A stretch of 47,957 nt of DNA, from contig JAIVFH010000219.1 of NCBI GenBank assembly GCA_025765595.1, forward strand, positions 1 through 47,957. Direction: 5' to 3'. Within the stretch, counting starts at the first letter, position 1, and every line of letters starts with the position of its first letter. The notes below the pieces were generated by a model, which was not told the DNA's origin, ran no database searches, and was given only the letters and a program-made list of their open reading frames with translations. The position numbers and the translations under genes were made by a program. The stretch comes from Obelidium mucronatum. Taxonomy: Eukaryota > Chytridiomycota > Chytridiomycetes > Chytridiales > Chytriomycetaceae. This document shows, piece after piece, positions 1 through 11,385 of the stretch.

Positions 1-685
1 ATATCTGTTTCGCGGTTTCCTTCACTGGACAAAGGGAAAAGTCGATCGATTTTGGAAAGTCCAAAATATGCTCCTGGTAATGATGCCTTGATTGGAAGGT
101 AAAATCGCCCAAACGAGGTGGTGAATTCAATCACGTCATTATAACATTCCTGCGTTATGTAATTTGCCTTTTAAACACACGAAACTCTGCATTGTTGATA
201 AGCACCTTAGCGACAGGTCTAAACGTGATGGGAATAGTCCAGCTCATTCCGGCAGAGAGTGTCACGGTTTCGGGAAAGTCCATTGAAAAGAACTTTGTTT
301 TTGGTAGTTTGTACTTGATCTTTTGCGTCTTCATGACAACGTTTTTAACGACCAAACTCTTGACGTGTTCACCACCAGGCTCCCTGATTAAGTTTCAGCA
401 CTCATGATAGGTCTCTGATGTTTCAACAAAAACACACCAGTGAGTGAAATGAACAAGATCAGCGCAATCAATGCCGTAATGAACTTTGCGCTCGTTCTTG
501 TTTGGAGTTGGAATATCAGGCATGATTTCGCGTTCGACCAAACTCTTTTTGTTCTGAATCGCAGCCGGTGGCGCCTGGATGACCAAGGTTTGTGTTTAAA
601 GACCTTTTGAGTGATGCAAATGAGACAAAGTTACTTTCGGGCCTTCAGCAGCGACGGGAATCACGCGTTGTTTATTGTTTTGCAT
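1..685 (-). CDS. CFAP65: CFAP65-like flagellar protein, 5' exons (partial)
   Basis: This is the N-terminal part of a cilia- and flagella-associated protein of the CFAP65 (CCDC108) family, whose members bind the central apparatus of motile axonemes. I read four exons on the minus strand: 685-635, 574-438, 383-206 and 149 to the window edge. All three introns (60, 54 and 56 nt) begin GT and end AG, and the frame closes across each. The ATG at 685 opens MQNNKQRVIPVAAEGPK. Joined exons 2 and 3 give a WEPGGEHVKSLVVKNV stretch, then KTQKIKYKLPKTKFF and LSAGMSWTIPITFRP. This is the layout of an MSP/ASH-type beta-sandwich repeat, and the linker matches CFAP65 as I know the family. The family is over 1,000 residues long, so most of the gene lies left of the window. 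Hydin or DLEC1 share the fold, but the start of this repeat fits CFAP65 better. Confidence 0.72.
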
Positions 686-800
686 CGGTCTGGAGCAACT
701 AAAATTAAGTAAATAATAAATATTAAAATAATATAGCAGAGATTTGTCACAATTTTTCCATTTTTTCTCCTTCGACTGCGCACATCAACAAAACAAAAAG

Positions 801-1698
801 ATGCTCAAAACACAGTTCGCAATGAAAAACAGACACTACTCTCCCGCCGCACGGCCGTTAAAGTCGAACCCAAACAACTACGCTCGAAGAAACAGCAAAA
901 GCACCAAGAACAACAACAAGAAGTACTCAAGACACCGATCCCAACGGTTCCACAGTGACAGTTTAACCTCCAGCTCTACCCCCTCAACGCCCTTCTTCAG
1001 CAGCCAGCTCTCTAAAAACTCCTCCTATGCCATCATGAGACGCCAGCAGCAAGGCCATCAAGAGAGACCTGGAGTTGGGAAAATCAAACACTACCTGCAG
1101 CTCTTGACTTGGGTCGAGACACTTTGAGATCGTTGATGCTCGAGAGTGGTATGTCTTCTATTGCCTGTGTCACTAGAGAAGACCTCCTTTTCCAAGAAGA
1201 AGGCAACTTTGGACACTGACGATGTTGACAGGCGAAGAGGGACAGTTTTATGGTGATTACACTCCTTATTGCCCTAGTGGTTATGGCATGAGTGATGACC
1301 CAGAACAGAACGATGGCCCTGCTTCCACCTCTCGCGGCTCGACTGATATCGACGATAATGAAGAACATGATGATGATGATGATATTGACATGGTTGACCT
1401 TGACCTTGAGATTGAGAACGCCTGCGTTGATCTTGGTTTGACATCTCCTTCTCTCTTCCATCCCTCGTTAGCATCTAACAATGCCCCAGTTGTTGAACCC
1501 CCTGTAGAAACCAACGCCGCGTCGAATAGCTTCGATGCTACCTCCTACCAACCTTTTGAGGTCTATTCGCCTTTTGACTTTGGTTCAAGCCCATCGTACT
1601 CTACTACCCTGGATTTTGCTGACTTGTTGGAGGAATATAACCAAGACCTTTCGCCTTCAGATACTGCTGTGATAACGTCCACGGCACTCAACGTATAA
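801..1698 (+). CDS. Low-complexity acidic hypothetical protein, structure uncertain
   Basis: I do not recognise this gene. The first open stretch has its first ATG at 801 and runs to 1127; it is basic and rich in Asn, Ser, Lys and Arg. The second, from ATG 1222 to the stop at 1698, is acidic and Ser-rich, with a run of Asp codons around 1368-1386 and a tail rich in Ser, Pro, Phe and Asp. A basic N half followed by an acidic, Ser/Thr/Pro-rich C half would suit a nuclear regulator, but no DNA-binding domain is visible. How the two parts join is unclear: sensible codons appear in more than one frame between 1040 and 1220. There may be an intron there, a frame break, or two unrelated open frames. 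It lies head to head with CFAP65. Confidence 0.3.
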
Positions 1699-2257
1699 AT
1701 GTCCTCCTTCCAAACGTCTTCAGCAAACATCCTCCCTCTTTTGTTCTATATGCTTTTGGGGGCACTGTAATTATGTGTACAATCACCATCAATCATCAAG
1801 CAAAAACTCCCAACCTTTCTCTGAATATTTCTATAGCGGCATATAGTTTTCTTTTTGTCTATTTTTATTTTTACATTATATCTCACTGTGTTGGTTGATA
1901 CCCTACTAGTGCTCTCTTGGAATGGTTGTTTATGTTCTCAACGTACTTTGACGTACGGTTCTTGACTTTTGGCCAAGAATGCTTTCTTGCTCATGAACAT
2001 CAGACCTTACAACTGAGACGCGTCTAGGCGGAAAATAATGAAAGAATAATGGGCATCATTCGTATATTTATATTATTCTTTTGACCGGTTTCGTTAAACT
2101 CGACTATTTTCTTCTTCAGCGCAGCTTTCGCACTTTCCGTATAAAGCCAGAGGATGATAATCTGAATGGGTGGAGTGAGGTAAGCGGAAGTTTTCTCGTA
2201 TGTTCCTACGCCTTTTTATGGCGAGGTGAGTCAATCGCATAAAAAAAATAAAAAAGA
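1699..2257. other. Intergenic region, no gene seen
   Basis: AT-rich spacer between the acidic hypothetical gene and the oxygenase-like gene. It probably holds the 3' UTR of the former and the promoter of the latter. A short inverted sequence, CGTAC-TTTGA-CGTACG, lies near 1940-1956. I see no coding sequence or RNA gene. Confidence 0.4.
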
Positions 2258-4086
2258 ATGAACGAAGAACAACTGCTCCAACATCTTGCCGACGCCCGCG
2301 ATGCCCTCAACGACGGCCTCGCATTCTTCGCCACAGCCTCGTCCGCGTTCCACAAACCCGCCCAGCCCGACGCCCTGGCAAGCGCCCGGACAAGTCTGGC
2401 CACGGCCCTGACAGCGCTGGCCAAGGCCCGGGTGTCGCCCAAGGCAAAGTGTCCCCGCGAACAACAGCGAGCCGATCCTCGACAATCCGTTCTACATGTT
2501 TGCAATGAGCCACCTGGCTCTGGGCCAAATGCTTCTGCTGGAGAACAAAGTCACTGCTGCAAAAGAGCACTTTGAGTACTGCCAGGAACGTGTTTGCGTT
2601 TAGTCCGCGTTGTTTTATCGCCCTGACAAGTGCGTTGAGAATCCTTGCGACAAACGCGGAAATGTTGGGGCAAGTGGAAGAGCTATTGGCGCTGGCAATT
2701 GAAATTGCAAAACAACTGCAGGAAACTGTTAAGATCGAGCGGGAGCAATTTCTGTCGCGCCAAAGTAACTTAAGAGATTCTGAAATTGCCGATGATGAAG
2801 GGGACAACGACGATGAAGATGGCGAGGATGAGGAGGATTGGACACAGCAGGAATCAGTCACGTTAGAGATCAATGCAGGGCTGGTGGATGCTTCGAATGC
2901 GCTTATTCTTCTTTTGATTCAGTTGGATCGGCCTAAGGACGCCGAACCGCATCTTTCGGCTTTAAACTACAAGTACCGTCTTTCTTCTGATGTCTTGGCG
3001 TACAAACTCCCGCGAAAAGGCCCTTGGCGCAGCGATATACCGTTTGTCAAGGCGATAGACAATGCATTACCAAAAACCGCGTTAGAATACCTTCAAGGTG
3101 CTTTCGATCCGACTTCAGTGTTTTGGAATGAACACTTTTATTGTCCCGACACACCATACTTTTCGTATACACACCCACTTGACAATTCCATCGCGCCAAA
3201 GAGCGCAATGGATCAACTGATACGCTATGTGCATTCCCTTGCTGTAAAACTGTTTCCCCAAGTCGCGGAAGCAAAAGCAGCGGAATGGTGGACACACTGT
3301 CGAACTCACAACTCTGGTCATCAATTGCATTTCGATTCTGCACATGAAGGGCAATCGGATAAGGTGAATCTTAGTCGTTTTTTTTTTTTGCTTTGACTCA
3401 TCCAAATATTATACTAAGAAACGAAAGCGAATTGGCCCTGTTCATCCAATCGTCAGTTGCGTAGTATATCTCTCTGAAGGAGTCGGCGGTCCGACAATGG
3501 TAACAAATCAACGACTGGGTGATCCCTTGGCCGATCGAGGTTGGATGGTTGAGAGTGCAGTGAATCGACTGGTTGTGTTTGATGGATCTGTATTGCATGG
3601 AGTGATTCCTGGAAAGGGGTTTCACCCGGAAGCGACAACTGCGAGGCGAACGTCATTCATGATTGCGTTTTGGGATCACGTGGATATCAAGGTTTCTAGA
3701 ATACGTTTCTTCCCCTGCTTTTTTTTTCTCAATTGTATTTTGCTTGCCACTTTGTCAAGCCGAGTGCTGAAAATATACCAGGATCTGCACGCCCGTTTCC
3801 TTACAATATCAGTCCGGATATCTACACTTGGCCAAAACTGCATACAGCAAAAACTCCTGCAACTTGGCCCGGACCTGTGCCAGAACAAGTAACTTACGTC
3901 ACACCTACTCCGCTCGATCGCGTATGGCAATCTGTTCCCGATTCAGAGATTAAACCCGATTCTCAAGTGTCGAATCTGCAAAAAACAGGGATTGACTTGG
4001 AAGTGGTGGAAGAGCATTTGGAGCTTGGGTACAGCAAATCGGAATTAGGACTTCCAAATTATAATCTGGTCTTTCAAGGCTTCTAA
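2258..4086 (+). CDS. Prolyl-4-hydroxylase-like 2OG-Fe(II) dioxygenase with helical N-terminal region
   Basis: Probable Fe(II)/2-oxoglutarate dioxygenase. The N-terminal part (from ATG 2258) is helical and Ala-rich, with a TPR-like stretch NPFYMFAMSHLALGQMLLLE and a second helix EMLGQVEELLALAIEIAKQL. The C-terminal catalytic part has the metal-binding H-x-D in HQLHFDSAHEG (about 3320-3350), and a later FDGSVLHGVIPG (about 3567-3602) that supplies the distal His. An Arg-containing strand follows. Two clean introns are visible: 3364-3418 and 3692-3759, with exons starting KRKRIGPVHP and PSAENIPGSA. The stop is at 4084-4086. The frame shifts by one base near 2430-2460 and again near 2590-2631, where no GT-AG pair restores phase. 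That means an indel error, an unusual splice, or damage. The substrate cannot be told; protein or peptide hydroxylation is only a family guess. Confidence 0.62.
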
Positions 4087-4388
4087 TGATAAGTTGAGCG
4101 CACAGCGCGTGAGTATCGTGACAATAAATTAAAGATATATATAAAAACGAAAAAGGTGACAATTTTTCGCGAATCGCTTCACCATCGGACTCGATTCGCA
4201 TTAATCACGGCAAACAATAACTGGATATATTTGTTAGTCCCTAATGCTTTTAAGTTTTTCCTTTGAAGGTTATTGCTTACTTTCACTTGAGGCAGATCAG
4301 ATCAAAAGTTCAAAACTCATTGATTGTCGGATTATAAACACTGCCATCTCGGGAGCTTTAAAAGTGCCATCAAATTCGCGGGAAAAAA

Positions 4389-6817
4389 ATGGGCAGAAAC
4401 GATAGTAGCGATGACGAAGATGTTGTCAAGGAGCCAGTATCAAGCTTCCAATCGCTATTTGCTGAGGGAGATATTACTCGCGAAACAAGGAGACTTTAAA
4501 AAGGCTGTAATCGCTTATACAAAGGTTGGGAGCAGGATTTTTTCAACATGTGTGTTTTTTTTAACTGGGTGTGTGTTGGATCAAGGCGTTGGGAATGAAA
4601 CTTGGAGACAAGAGTTGTCTTGTCGCTCGCTCAAAATGCTATCTACAACTTGGAGATGCTGAAAAGGCACTGGAAGATTCGAATATGTCATTGAAAGAGG
4701 ATCCGTTGTTTTTCAAGGTTTTTTTTCTTTTTTTTTTTTCTTTCTTTTTTTAAATTGATTATGAAGTATTACTTAAATCTGTTTTTAAATTTTGGCGCAT
4801 AAAGGGGGTCTTCCAAAAAGCGGAAGCCTTATACGCTAAGGGTGATTTTGAAATGGCCCTCGTGTTTTATCATCGTGGGAACAAGCTTCGCCCAGAGCTG
4901 GATGAGTTTCGATTGGGAATCCAGAAAGCGAGAGAAGCGATTGATAATTCGATCGGAAGTATGTTGGCAGTTCATTTTTATTTCTATTGTTGTGTTGAGT
5001 CAAGCTATTTACAAAAAACACAACGCAACACTCGCAGATCCAAAAGATTACAAATTCCATGCACCACCAGGAATAAAAATCACACAAGACGGGAAAATTA
5101 TAGTCGCTCCGCCACCTCATTTGCATCACCCTGGAGGAGGAGGAGGAAAGCCGACAGCCATGACTTACAACAACAAGGAAAAAGTTGTTGCTATATCTGG
5201 AAAGAGTGCGAAACAACTCCTTGGGGAAATTTATGAAGATCGAGAGTATCTGGAGAATTTTCTCCATGATAAAGGTGATGCTGACTACCTTAACCACAAA
5301 AACTAAAAATTATTGTGAATATTAAACAGACTTTGAGCACAATCCGAACCAAGGAATAATGAACCTTGTCAGTGGTTGCCTCCATTACTTGGACACAAGA
5401 ACGGATTTTTGGAGGCAACAAAAGCCGATCTATGCTCGAAGAAAGGAACACTCAAGAGTGAAAGAACGTGCCATCTCAGGTAACGGAAAAACCTCCCCCT
5501 TCAAAACAGGACATCATATTAACATGGGCAGTACTGTAGCACGAAATCGCGCTTTAATTGAAGAAAAGGGAAGAGAGCATCGAGAACGCGAACTTCAAGC
5601 AGAACAAGACCTCAACAATCCAAAAGCAGGTGGAGGGGTTCACTCGAAATTAAATTCTGCGGATTCTCGGAGGAATAGATTTACAGCCGAAACGGAAAAA
5701 TACGTTACAGCATCCATGAATGTTGTCACACGATGTAAGTTCCTCCGTTTGTGCGATGAATAGACCAAAAAGTACTCACTTTTTTTTCTCCAGCGATAGA
5801 AAAGAAAGACTATCAAAGAGCTTTGCAGGCGGCAAAAAGTCTTTTGACTCGACTCACTGATATTCACAACCTCCCAAATCGTGAAAATGCTCTCTCTGAC
5901 GTGATAAGCATGATTGGGAATATATACATGGACGTTGGGCAGTTGCCGCAAGCGATGCAGTTTTATAGAAAAGGTCTTCGCTATTCTTTTTTAATCCGGC
6001 AAAGTTTCTCACAGTTATCACCTGCTGGTTTTAGATTTGACACACTGCAAAGCAAAAAACCTACCCGAAAGTCTCACCCGCGCATTGGGAAACATGGGCC
6101 GAATCTGCGTCAAATTGAGGCGTTTCGATGACGCCATTTCGTTTTTCGAGCAGAAGCTCAACGTTCGTCCCACATCCACCGAACCAACATCAACGCTACC
6201 ATCAATTCCTACGCCTCCATCATCAGCCGGATCTACCAGATCCGCTAATAGTAATGCAACGCCAACTTTAGAGCGTGCGTGGCTGCTGCACGATATTGGT
6301 AGATGTCATTTGGAAATGGGCAGGGATGACAAGGCCAAACACAGTGGAATATCAAGCCTAAAAGTAGCCGAAGCATTGAAGGACAGGCGCTGGTGTCTGA
6401 ATGCTTTGGTTTTAATTGGACAAGTCGAAGGTAACCATATTTGAACTTAAAATAACTATGGTTTCCGTAGTTTCTGTTGACATTTATCCCACATAAAAAA
6501 AAGTGCGAAACGAAAAATACGAGGCTGCTGTCAAAGTTTACTCAAAAGCCTTATTTTATTCAAAAGAATTGGAAGATCCGAGGGCCGTTGAAGCCATCAA
6601 TGACGCACTTTCTCAACTTAAAGGGAAACTACCTCCACCTCCTCCACCACCTTCATCACCGGTTAAACAGCCGCATCAAAACTCTGCCAAGTCTCAAAAT
6701 CCTGTGCAGTCCCCCGCAACGCCTCCAGTACAACTTCAACCTACTCCACCGCCAGGGAGACCACAATCTGCGAAACCAAAACCTCCCACTTCCACTGCGA
6801 AAACGGCATGGGGTTAA
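4389..6817 (+). CDS. ODAD4: Outer dynein arm docking complex subunit 4-like TPR protein (TTC25)
   Basis: TPR protein matching the ODAD4/TTC25 family, which helps dock outer dynein arms on axonemal doublets. Eight exons are resolved: 4389-4524, 4586-4717, 4805-4958, 5038-5274, 5330-5734, 5794-5973, 6035-6430 and 6504-6817. All introns are GT-AG and preserve phase. The first exons hold three TPR helices pairs (FAEGD, LLAKQGDFKKAVIAYTK, AEALYAKGDFEMALVFYHRG). The middle has the family-typical sequence KQLLGEIYEDREYLENFL followed by a basic coiled region. A second TPR block follows (LGNMGRICVKLRRFDDAISFFEQ, ending YEAAVKVYSKALFYSKEL). The tail is Pro-rich and ends KTAWG. ATG 4389 gives MGRNDSSDDEDVV, but the frame slips by one base between 4465 and 4480, before LLAKQGDF. 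It lies 300 bp downstream of the oxygenase gene and shares the window with CFAP65. Confidence 0.75.
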
Positions 6818-7529
6818 ATTTAAAAAAAAAATGATGTGCGTTACATATAGCTTTATTAAAAATAAACTCCCAGTTCCAATTGCAATCATGTCGGCAAGTT
6901 CAAAAAAAAAGATTCCCACTTAGCCGCGATTCTCTCAAAAGAGACCGCGTTTCCAGCAGACACCACGAGGAGGTGGGGAATCAAAAACGTCTGCCAAGCC
7001 AGGGTTGTTGTTTGCAAAGAGCCAAAACCCCTCAAAAAGACTCATCCGTTTTCGTTGGTCAAAAAGTCACCGTTTCCTTTTCGCAACCACAAAGCTAGTC
7101 CGACTCCAGATACTACTAATCCCGTCTTCTGGAGCTGCTCCTGCAATCGCATCGACCCAGGTTTGTCAGTGGTGCCGTTCAAGCACCAAAGACCGTAGCC
7201 TGGGTGATTGTTTGCAGCTGCTCGCCACCAAGAAGAGCAGTGTTTCGCATTGAAGTTCGGGCTGCTCGTTTTTGCTACACAGGATCCAATTTCCCAATTG
7301 CAGCTACTCAGGTATTGAACTCGGACACACACGCCTCAATGCCAAAGACTCTCGAGATGTAGATGAAAATAGACAGAAACGGCAGACAAACAAGGAGATA
7401 CAAGGGAAAGCAAACGAGAAAATATATTAAAAGAAATGGGATGTGAAGAGAAGATGGTCAGTAAAGATGATGCGGGCACAATGTGACAAGTTACCTCTTC
7501 ATTCGGGTTTCAAGAGCGTTTCATCGCAG

Positions 7530-8670
7530 ATCACAGCGCCAGTCACCTGTCCCGTTTCGCTACTCCAATACTCCCCTCCGGCAAGTGTCGCTACTTCACT
7601 CAATCATCAGGTGTTGACAGCACCACTGCTATTTTGCAGAGGCACTGTTCCCCAGCACACTTCATGAATCTCGCAAGCATAGAGTAAGAAGTTATAAACA
7701 GCCGTGACACAGTGGGAAACACGCCGTGTTCCTGAGGGTGTTACCCCCCAAGACCGCCGTCATGAGTCGTGCCACAGGTATTATAACTTCAGACATTCGT
7801 GCGGCTGAACCATAGAGTAAGAACGTATAAACGCCCGTGGCACAGTGGGAAACAAGCCGTGTTCCTGAGGGTGTTACCCCCCGAGACCGCCGTCATGAGT
7901 CGTGCCACGGTATTATACATTCAGACATTCGTGGCCAGGCGAGAAACAATCCATGTACTGGAGAACAATGCAACTGCAAAATAGCGCGTGGGTTTGGTCG
8001 ACTCCCAGTCAGATGTCGCGTTTCGCTGCGCCATGCAAGTGAGTTTCTCGTTTTGCTACTTCAGTCTTGGTCTCTGTTGCCGCTACCGTTGCAATCCCAA
8101 CAAAAACTAGTGAACAAAGGAAAACAATTCAAAGTTAGAAATTTAAAAGAACAGAGGAAGCTAAGATGGTCAGTTAAGATGTGCGCACAAAAGTTACCTC
8201 TGCATCAGAGTTTAAATTGCGTTTAATTGCAGATCACAGAACCAGTCACCTGTCCCGTTTCGCTACTCCAATACTTCCCCTCCTGCAAGTGTCGCTACTT
8301 CACTCAATCATCAGGTGTTGACAGCGCCACTGCTATTTTGCAGAGGCACTGTTCCCCAGCACACTTCATGAATCTCGCAAGCATAGAGTAAGAAGTTATA
8401 AACAGCCGTGACACAGTGGGAAACACGCCGTGTTCCTGAGGGTGTTACCCCCCAAGACCGCCGTCATGAGTCGTGCCACAGCTATTATAACTTCAGACAT
8501 TCGTGCGGCTGAACCATAGAGTAAGAACGTATAAACAGCCCGTGGCACAGTGGGAAACAAGCCGTGTTCCTGGGGGTGTTACCCCCCGAGACCGCCGTCA
8601 TGAGTCGTGCCACGGTATTATACATTCAGACATTCGTGGCCAGGCGAGAAACAATCCATGTACTGGAGAA
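7530..8670 (+). repeat. Tandem duplication inside repeat copy A (period 704 bp)
   Basis: The block around 7535-7970 recurs around 8239-8675 with few differences. A marker, CTTCATGAATCTCGCAAGCAT, ends at 7680 and again at 8384, giving a period of 704 bp. Each unit also contains two half-similar sub-blocks (a GTAAGAA..TATAAACAGCCGTG motif followed by a GAGGGTGTTACCCCCC hairpin), so a shorter periodicity of roughly 130 bp is nested inside. Confidence 0.85.
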
Positions 8671-9469
8671 CAATGAAACTGCAAAATAGCGCGTGGGTTT
8701 GTCTACTCCCAGTCAGATGTCGCGTTTCGCTGCGCCATGCAAGTGAGTTTCCCGTTTCGCTACTCTCGGTCTTGGTTTCTGGTGCCGCTACTTCAGTTGC
8801 AATTCCATCAGAGGCTGTATACATCAAGAAAAAAATAATTTCGTGTTAGAAAAAAAGACTCGCGCGAAGACATGTGGCGAAGTATCTTGAAGTTCTTGTG
8901 GCACTTGACAAGGGGCTGCTGTGAGTAAAATTGGATTGGTAAGTGGATCTTCGTGATTTGGTATAACAGCTTAAATCACGGTATTTCATGCGTCATTTGA
9001 TAAAGATGGTCATGAAGTTCTTGGTTGCGGATGAGAGAAACCTTGAAGAAAAAAATGGTGTGTTGGAATAGTTGAAGAATTGTCAGACGTAAAAAAGGGG
9101 CATACATGAGAGAAACGCGTCATTTGGCACTCCATATGATAGATTTGACCGCGTTGGAGAAGGCAAAATCGAACGAAGGCAGGCGGCGCATTGATGGCGT
9201 GGTGAGGCGAGCAGTCTATTAGTTAGAAATTCTTTGTTAGTGTTTGATAGCTGTCTTAACAGGATCACTGTACTAACCAGCGAGGGACTTGGCTGAAGGT
9301 AGTATAGATTCATAGACTAGAGGTGATGGTTGAAGACTTGGTAGATCTGGGATATTTGAGGAGGAGGAAGTTTCTTTGTTTTGAGCATCTATTTTATTTA
9401 AACTGACCAAATATATATTTTCAAACCCGCCCATGCTATTTTTTCGCGCCGAATGCCCTCCATCCACTA

Positions 9470-9630
9470 TTTCGCTAGGCCGCTCGTTGCCCCAACCCTT
9501 CTTAATCCCAAACGTTATTAGAAAATCCACATCAAGATTCGATGAAAAGTTTTGACTCAGACTCGTTTGCGTGCTCCTCAAATCAGATTCCATTGCCCCA
9601 TTTTACCTCGCGCCGAATTGCCCACAATAA
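9470..9630 (-). pseudogene. Decayed SulP 3'-end fragment in repeat copy A
   Basis: Read on the minus strand this gives MESDLRSTQTSLSQNFSS and then NLDVDF, followed by a degraded ending. The matching tail of the SulP gene at 19200-19310 reads MESDLRATQTSGGSQYFSS and NLDVDLEYGSDNVWD. The fragment has lost the terminal frame and has no upstream coding sequence, so it is a non-functional remnant carried by the repeat. Confidence 0.75.
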
Positions 9631-9921
9631 TGTGTAACACACTAACAATGGGCAGGTTCGTTAAGCAGTATCCTCGACGATAAAAAAAAGCAGAAAACTC
9701 AAACGACTAAAACGCGGCTTTCGTTTTTCTCAGCTCCTACAAAACGCGCTGCCATGCATGCAACTCCCAACAATCAAAATTCATCTTCATTCCAGAAATC
9801 ATTTCTACAACAAGATAGTCTAATGTGCAATTCCCAGCACTCGAGAAAGAGAAGATGAAGTTTTGTTTCCATATTTCATTTATGAATATGCAGCAAGACA
9901 TAAAAAATAATAAACAATAAA

Positions 9922-11352
9922 ATGAGTAAGAATTATGAAGCATTGCTGGATATGGACGAAGGGGTGAGCTGCGGCGTCTTTCGCTGTTTAAAGGAAACCT
10001 TTCGACTTCTGATAACGGATGTTCGCAACTAGTTGGACACCGCCCAATCGCAGCTGGAGTTCCAAAGTAATAACCCACTTCACACTTATCGAACACGAAA
10101 CTCAAAAACATTACTATATCGCAGACTTTGTGCTTAATTCTGCGGAGCAAAATCTGGTTCAGGGTAATGTCGGCAGTGCCTCTGGATCCAACATGCGTTC
10201 AAGTGCCGGAGTCACAAGCAACATCACCCAGACAAAGGGTACAATAATAACCACCAACAACTTCTCGTACCGTTTAATTTGACGAAAATATGCATGGCGC
10301 TGTAGTTACTGCATCTGAGTTCATCCAGCCACAACAGCCGATGACAAACAACACTTCAACTTCAGCCTTTTGGACACTCCAATTCTACGCTCAGTTCTTC
10401 GACGTGGATAGTAGCGATGTCGCTCAGAGAATTATAGCTGCTTTGATCCCCCGCCCAGGCTTCATGGACAAGATTTCGTCAAATCCTGATCTGTATGGTA
10501 AACACAAACAGCAAAGTCCATGATAAAATAGCGCACTTATCTGAATGTGAAATGTTTTAAGGCCCATTCTGGATTCCAACAACCGTAATATTCTCGTTAT
10601 TTGTCACATCATTCATTGCTGGGTCTATCAATGCGTATTTTTCAAACACAAGTGCTGATTACGTGTATGATATGGCGCTCTTGTCTTTCGCCAGTACTGC
10701 TGTCTATACCTACGTGGCAGGAACTAGTGCTGCCATCTGGGCCGTTGGCAAATACTTTTCTTGTCCTGTCAAGATTTTGGAAGTGTTTGGACTCATTGGT
10801 TATGGAATGTCAATCTGGGTGCTTGTTTCGGTATTTTCTTCGCATTGTTCTTTATTTTCATTCGGTTGTTGACAGGGTTTGTTTTCCAGTTGCTTTGCAT
10901 TCTCCCTTCAGATCTTCTTCGTACTATCCTTGTCATTGCTGCTTTCTCTGTCACCTGTGAGTTCTTGACTATTGGCGTCGGTCAGCGGTCTTATCTGGCT
11001 TCCAGCCTTTTTCTTTATTCAGAACATTGTGCCTTTTTACGCAAATGCCACTAACCCAGCCGGTAAAACTGTTGCCATGAGCATCATTGTTGTTTCAAAT
11101 GCCGCACTCGCATTAGCTTTTCGATTTGGTTTTTTCGCATTTGTTCACGCTGTCAACGCCAACCCGGTTGGTGGCAAGGCAGGAGCCCCCAGTGAATCCG
11201 CTCGAAGCATCGGGAATGCAACAACCAGTGGTGTTGTTGATGAGTCATTAGTTGGCCATACGGCTGTTGTTGCTGCTGCTGGTGCCGCTGTGGCTGCTTT
11301 TGCAACTGATGTTGTTGATCAACTTGTTGACACTATTGTTGAATCCATTTAA
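9922..11352 (+). CDS. YIPF/Yip1-domain multipass membrane protein
   Basis: Member of the Yip1 family (closest by eye to YIPF1/YIPF2 and yeast Yip5). These five-pass Golgi/endosome proteins bind Rab GTPases in vesicle traffic. ATG 9922 gives MSKNYEALLDMDEG. The recognisable core starts at FWTLQFYAQFFDVDSSDV and runs through RPGFMDKISSNPDLYG into PFWIPTTVIFSLFVTSFI. These are the conserved amphipathic segment and first membrane helix of the family. Further helices follow (YVAGTSAAIWAVGKYF, VFGLIGYGMSIWVL, LLRTILVIAAFSVT, VAMSIIVVSNAALALAF). Introns are clear at about 10501-10560 and 10832-10889; a 49-nt one near 10957-11010 is likely. The region 10130-10306 may be one long intron or include a small exon. 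The stop lies only 33 bp from the convergent sterol-transfer gene. Confidence 0.72.
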
Positions 11353-11385
11353 GTTTACGGTACATTATTACAAATGAAGCCTTTA

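Larger units (their letters stand above)
6911..9630 (+). repeat. Dispersed repeat copy A (about 2.7 kb), diverged
   Basis: This copy starts with GATTCCCACTTAGCCGCG about 100 bp past the ODAD4 stop. It shares its left 120 bp almost exactly with copy B at 17030 and, inverted, with copy C at 32440. Shared blocks recur along its length, for example TGTCCCGTTTCGCTACTCC and CATGAGTCGTGCCAC. It holds no recognisable domain in any frame. Its right end (9470-9630) resembles the reversed 3' end of the SulP gene. It is more diverged than B and C and contains an internal tandem duplication. Confidence 0.8.
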
